64,000 nt of DNA from Artemisia argyi. Lineage: Eukaryota; Streptophyta; Magnoliopsida; Asterales; Asteraceae. Under the pieces are notes generated by a model that was given only the letters and a program-made list of their open reading frames with translations, did no database searches and was not told the origin of the DNA. The stretch lies in contig CM060681.1 of assembly GCA_030686995.1 (NCBI GenBank), forward strand, positions 164,422,333 through 164,486,332, read 5' to 3'. Below, one piece after another: positions 62,186 through 64,000 of this stretch (its first letter is position 1; every line of letters starts with the position of its first letter). A program made the position numbers and the translations under genes.

Positions 62186-62383
62186 CAGTGACGGAGTTAT
62201 GACCAAATATGATCGGGTGCAAAAAACTTTTTTTAACACTAATACTAGAAACACATTTTGATGGACCGAGTGCATTTAAGATGATTTTAGGAAAAATTGA
62301 TGTATTTTTTTCAAAAATTAACACTATATCGAAAAAACTCATGAGATGACCGGCCACCCGCAAGAACCCTAGCTCTATCCCTG
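62186..62383. mobile_element. hAT-like MITE, 198 bp
   Basis: Left end CAGTGACGGAGTTATGACC and right end, inverted, CAGGGATAGAGCTAGG; about ten of fourteen terminal bases agree. The candidate 8 bp flanks (ATGAAAGC, ACAATAGC) match only partly. No coding. Confidence 0.5.
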
Positions 62384-63014
62384 ACAATAGCACAGTACGT
62401 CAACCTATAACATTGTTGTACCAACATGTCAACACATTTTGATTATTTTTTTTGAACAAGCACATTTTGATTATTGAACCTAGACAAAAAAACAATCCAC
62501 CACGGTAACTAATGGCACTCAAAGACTTCAACTCTAAATTCTTGATATAATTGGTGACACTAAAATTGTCCTTGAACCAAACCTAGATGGTTTGGACATG
62601 GGTGAGGATCAAGGCCAGTCAATTGGTCACGATCCTTAGAGCCAAAGGTGCCATGGCTAGGCAAACCTCCTCATTTGAGGCACACGGGTGACACATCACC
62701 CCAACACCTCTTCACAAATAACCCTTTCTTTACTCACAACTAACCTCAACTTACTCATTTGGGGACCATCACTTACAATTTTTTTTATTCATTTTATTAA
62801 ATAAACTAAATTTATTTCACAAATAATTAAAAATAACACAACATACTAATTTTATTTCATCAAATAAAAAAGTTACAATACGGAAAAAAAATACGATACG
62901 AAAAAAAATACAATACAACATAATAAAAAATACGAAACGTAAAATAAAGAAACAGTTAAACATAAAACACAAAGCAACACAATACGGAAATAGTAAAGAT
63001 AAAACACAATTAAG
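62384..63014. other. Intergenic, no gene seen
   Basis: The 62560-62760 stretch (CCTCATTTGAGGCACACGGG) looks like transposon-derived sequence but has no clear ends. The 62790-63000 part is very AT-rich. Confidence 0.4.
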
Positions 63015-63143
63015 CATCGTCTCTGTCCCATACGTGGGTGTTCTTCAAAATCAACCACACGTGAAGATACTGGAACCCTCTCCCACCATAGCGTTCTCTA
63101 AACATGTTCAATGCATTTGAGATATGCTCAAGGGGTCTTGGCT
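63015..63143 (-). pseudogene. C-terminal fragment of a MYB/NAM-associated-type protein
   Basis: The minus strand reads an in-frame stretch with LEHISNALNMFRERYGG and FQYLHVWLILKNTHVW ending in a stop at about 63015. This resembles the trihelix-like module of plant proteins annotated as glutathione S-transferase T3-like, which accompany PIF/Harbinger transposons. Only about 40 residues are present and there is no start codon, so it is a relic. Confidence 0.45.
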
Positions 63144-63240
63144 CGTTTGTTGCAAATACTTGTAAATATCATGATATTTACGACATTCACAGTTCACACA
63201 CAAATCATCAAGAATTCTATTTTCTTATTCAAATGTAACA

Positions 63241-63687
63241 ATGCCACACAACGCATCACCTGATAACGAATCGGTTTACAACACACTACCAGAAGACAAT
63301 TCCCCACAAAACACTCCACCAGAAGATCTATTTCCGGTGTTCCAATATGACAACCCACCACCTCCCACTCCACCAGAAGTTATGTTTCCACCAGAAAATA
63401 ATCCACCCCCAAACAATCAACCGCTAAACTTTCCACCACAAAACCAACCCATAGCCTTTGGGTTGACTGATAAAGAGCTCTTTGAGCAAGACATGCAGAT
63501 GCTGTTAGAGGTTCAAGCTGCGGAAGAACGTGAGGCAAGGGAGCGTGAGGCGTACTTAAAAGGTAAAGAGGATCGGAGAAACCTTCGAGCAGAATGGGGA
63601 TGAAAAATGGGACTTCCACGTGTGCCATCGAGTGAGGACGATTCGAGTGCCTCCTATTCGATTGACGAGGGATATGACACAGACTGA
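63241..63687 (+). CDS. Small proline-rich hypothetical ORF, 120 codons, with in-frame continuation after TGA
   Basis: ATG at 63241 follows an AT-rich leader; the stop is TGA at 63601-63603. The first 75 residues are Pro/Asn-rich (PPPPTPPEVMFPP, NNPPPNNQP); the end is a charged helix (LLEVQAAEEREAREREAY). The same frame then stays open 27 codons, with an acidic Ser-rich tail (PSSEDDSSASYSIDEGYD), to TGA at 63685, so a premature stop or readthrough is possible. Downstream sequence with TTGTAATCGTTGTTGTAATG looks like plant 3' UTR. No known domain; it could be part of the transposon whose relic lies at 63015-63143. Confidence 0.45.
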
Positions 63688-64000
63688 ATCATTATCTTGA
63701 TTCCTAGTTTTATGTTTATTTATCGTATCGTATTTTAGTGGTTTGAATTTCCGTTTCTTAGTTTATTGTTGTAATCGTTGTTGTAATGTAAATGTACGTT
63801 GTTTGAAGTAATATCAATCATATGCTTAATATACTTGCATTGACAAAACAATTACACATTACATTTACATATTTTCAAGTTCATTACACATTACATTTAC
63901 ATTTCTACAAATCCCATTTCTACAAAACATTAACAAAAGAAATAAAGGAAAAAAAAGAAAAAGAAAAAAAAGGACGATTTGCAGAATCCAAAACCTCGTC
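63688..64000. other. Possible 3' UTR and A-rich flank
   Basis: Contains a repeated TTCATTACACATTACATTTACAT-like block (TTACACATTACATTTACAT at about 63852 and 63885). Nothing else recognised. Confidence 0.4.

Overview
The window is plant nuclear DNA from a eudicot. It has one intron-rich housekeeping gene at the left edge, followed by a large block of nested LTR retrotransposons. The combination of a plant-type F2KP gene, a Sirevirus (Ty1/copia), a Tekay-type chromovirus, Athila-type Ty3 elements, Stowaway and Tourist MITEs and a tRNA-type SINE fits a flowering plant. Asteraceae is a guess I cannot prove from sequence alone.

Left edge (1-4817): the 3' two thirds of a bifunctional 6-phosphofructo-2-kinase/fructose-2,6-bisphosphatase gene, 19 visible exons, all GT-AG and in frame, running off the left side of the window. 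A Tourist-like MITE sits in one intron. From 4818 to 8860 there are only small elements: a Stowaway-like MITE, a long-armed foldback element, a simple-sequence-rich degenerate element, a roughly 150 bp degenerate tandem repeat and two more Stowaway-like MITEs.

Nested block (8861-59832), read from target site duplications (TSDs). A Sirevirus (TSD AAATG) inserted into a Stowaway-like MITE. Its 5' LTR and leader were then replaced by a minus-strand, non-coding Tekay-derived element (9092-18990) that is itself a partial tandem, LTR-internal-LTR plus a second internal fragment. Downstream of pol the Sirevirus received a Tekay chromovirus (26240-56649, TSD GGCGG). The Tekay received two minus-strand non-autonomous Athila-type elements: Athila-1 between its first ORF and gag (30945-41145, TSD AATTC) and Athila-2 in its 3' LTR (48378-56084, TSD TTAGT). 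Athila-1 received a 3.87 kb solo LTR (33419-37286, TSD AACGC). This gives five nested insertion levels. LTR divergences estimated by eye are about 3% (Tekay), 1.8% (Athila-1) and 0.3% (Athila-2), in the order the nesting requires. All autonomous-type polyproteins are broken by frameshifts, stops or deletions.

Right flank (59833-64000): the other half of the split MITE, AT-rich DNA, two full SINE copies with 18-19 bp TSDs whose body contains a segment resembling 5S rRNA, a short hAT-like MITE, a MYB-like protein fragment on the minus strand and a small proline-rich ORF.

The most notable signals are: (1) a repeated GGCGGAACC/GGTTCCGCC hairpin module in the Sirevirus, found in the LTR just before the TATA box, before each of two accessory ORFs and in frame inside gag; (2) Athila LTRs that carry the first 15 nt of a tRNA-Asp-like sequence in antisense near the tRNA-Asp primer binding site, suggesting extended tRNA pairing; (3) dense TGACGCCGTCA palindromes directly upstream of the Athila TATA box; (4) a stem-loop conserved by structure more than sequence just downstream of the Tekay-family primer binding site; (5) an intact extra ORF upstream of gag in the Tekay element; (6) a tRNA/5S composite SINE. 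tRNA and 5S comparisons are from memory and need alignment.
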